A stretch of 57,902 nucleotides of DNA from Oscillospiraceae bacterium (GTDB lineage: Bacteria > Bacillota > Clostridia > Oscillospirales > Acutalibacteraceae), in assembly GCA_902796535.1 (NCBI GenBank), contig CADBPL010000018.1, positions 1-57,902 of the forward strand, read 5' to 3'. The position numbers and the translations under genes were made by a program. The notes below the pieces were generated by a model. That model was not told the DNA's origin. It did no database searches and was given only the letters and a program-made list of their open reading frames with translations. Within the stretch, counting starts at the first letter, position 1. Each line of letters starts with the position of its first letter. Positions 56,821-57,902 of this stretch are shown piece by piece.

Positions 56821-57902
56821 ATGTATCAGGTTATCAAGCGCGACGGTCAAATTGCGGAATTTGACATCGCCAAGATCAGCTCCGCCATCCGCAAGGCTTT
56901 TGAAGCCAACGACAAGCAATATAACGACAACATCATCGATCTGCTCGCTCTGCGCGTAACAGCCGACTTTGAGCCAAAAATCAAAGACGGCATGATCAGC
57001 GTGGAGGACGTGCAGGACAGCGTGGAATCCATCCTGATCCAGTCCGGCTATGCTGATGTTGCCAAATCCTACATCCTTTACCGGAAACAGCGCGAGAAGA
57101 TCCGCAACATGAAGTCCACCATCCTCGATTATAAAGAGCTGGTGAACAGCTATGTTCAGGTTACCGACTGGCGCGTCAAAGAGAATTCGACCGTCACCTA
57201 TTCCGTCGGCGGTCTGATTCTGAGCAATTCCGGCGCCATCACCGCCAACTACTGGCTCAGCGAGATTTATGATGATGAGATCGCCAACGCGCACCGCAAC
57301 GCCGATCTTCATCTGCACGATCTTTCCATGCTCACCGGCTACTGCGCCGGCTGGTCGCTCAAGCAGCTCATTCAGGAAGGTCTCGGCGGCGTGACCGGCA
57401 AGATCACGAGCGCCCCGGCAAAGCACCTTGCAACGCTTTGCAACCAGATGGTCAACTTCCTTGGCATCATGCAGAACGAATGGGCGGGCGCGCAGGCGTT
57501 TTCGTCGTTCGACACCTATCTTGCCCCCTTCGTCAAGGCGGACAACCTGACCTATGACGAGACCAAGAAGTGCATCGAATCCTTCATCTACGGCGTGAAC
57601 ACCCCCTCGCGCTGGGGCACGCAGGCGCCGTTTTCCAACATCACGCTGGACTGGACGGTGCCCGACGACCTTGCCGAGCTGAACTGCATCGTCGGCGGCA
57701 AGGAGATGCCGTTCAAATATAAGGACTGCAAAAAAGAGATGGACATGGTCAACAAGGCGTTCATCGAGATCATGATCGAAGGCGACGCCAACGGCCGCGG
57801 CTTCCAGTATCCGATCCCGACCTATTCCATCACCCGCGACTTTGACTGGTCCGAAACCGAAAACAACAAGCTCCTCTTTGAAATGACGAGCAAATACGGC
57901 AC
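56821..57902 (+). CDS. nrdD: Anaerobic ribonucleoside-triphosphate reductase (5' part)
   Basis: 360 codons are present; the gene continues past the right edge. SD GGAGAAGG before the ATG. An ATP-cone regulatory domain leads (YQVIKRDGQIAEFDIAKIS, then IRKAF). The start of the glycyl-radical barrel follows (HNADLHLHDL-like NADLHLHDLS, GGVTGKITSAPAKHL). It makes dNTPs without oxygen, activated by NrdG. The glycyl-radical site lies beyond the window. Confidence 0.96.
   Translation, partial: MYQVIKRDGQIAEFDIAKISSAIRKAFEANDKQYNDNIIDLLALRVTADFEPKIKDGMISVEDVQDSVESILIQSGYADVAKSYILYRKQREKIRNMKSTILDYKELVNSYVQVTDWRVKENSTVTYSVGGLILSNSGAITANYWLSEIYDDEIANAHRNADLHLHDLSMLTGYCAGWSLKQLIQEGLGGVTGKITSAPAKHLATLCNQMVNFLGIMQNEWAGAQAFSSFDTYLAPFVKADNLTYDETKKCIESFIYGVNTPSRWGTQAPFSNITLDWTVPDDLAELNCIVGGKEMPFKYKDCKKEMDMVNKAFIEIMIEGDANGRGFQYPIPTYSITRDFDWSETENNKLLFEMTSKYG

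Overview
The window reads as a chromosome segment of an anaerobic, spore-forming Clostridia-class Firmicute. It is GC-rich by eye, and a gut Oscillospirales/Ruminococcaceae-type organism is my best guess. The reasons are: Gram-positive gene orders (yicC-remA-gmk-rpoZ-priA-def-fmt-rsmB-rlmN-stp-prkC-rsgA and cdaA-cdaR); sporulation genes (spoVT, ytfJ/DUF2953, a DacF-like carboxypeptidase); an oxygen-sensitive NrdD/NrdG reductase with NrdR-type boxes; and strong AGGAGG-like ribosome binding sites. I saw no rRNA, tRNA, CRISPR array, insertion sequence or prophage gene.

Layout. (1) 1-6624: two divergent operons. The minus one runs SDR, ceramidase-like secreted enzyme, TetM-like GTPase (cut by the window edge); the plus one encodes two further extended-SDR proteins. 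(2) 6750-10316: a 1188-residue secreted protein built of Cys/His repeats. (3) 10505-13783: an operon of an S26 peptidase-like protein, an ABC half-transporter and a lipoprotein. (4) 13972-17699: glyS with a gene remnant behind it, spoVT, a small XRE regulator, and a nucleoside-hydrolase homologue with a structured leader. (5) 17759-21460: a metallophosphoesterase plus second ceramidase-like operon, and a divergent Sfp-type phosphopantetheinyl transferase. (6) 21550-35904: the conserved translation/kinase operon, with a YugP peptidase inserted and a secreted LCAT-like lipase added at its end. (7) 35998-49153: a 15-gene minus-strand run from cdaA (c-di-AMP) through cdaR, a lipoprotein, a two-component system, prmC, scpAB and sporulation genes to rluB. 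(8) 49322-54918: a PHP phosphoesterase/lipoprotein pair, a GT87-like membrane protein, tcdA and a KtrB-like potassium transporter. (9) 55002-57902: a TIM-barrel isomerase homologue, then nrdG and nrdD, each with its own promoter and NrdR-like box.

The most distinctive content is accessory. Two ceramidase-family paralogues lie about 16 kb apart. One is paired with a secreted calcineurin-like phosphoesterase, the other with an SDR and facing two more SDRs, and an LCAT-like acylhydrolase lies nearby. Taken together this could be a secreted pathway acting on N-acyl lipids such as sphingolipids; that is inference from families and gene order, not shown. The large Cys/His repeat protein is the second item most worth following.

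No stretch over 300 bases is empty. The longest gaps are 15352-15644 (gene remnant and terminator), 16185-16460 and 3792-4063 (divergent promoter regions), and 55791-56015 (palindrome, promoter and NrdR box).
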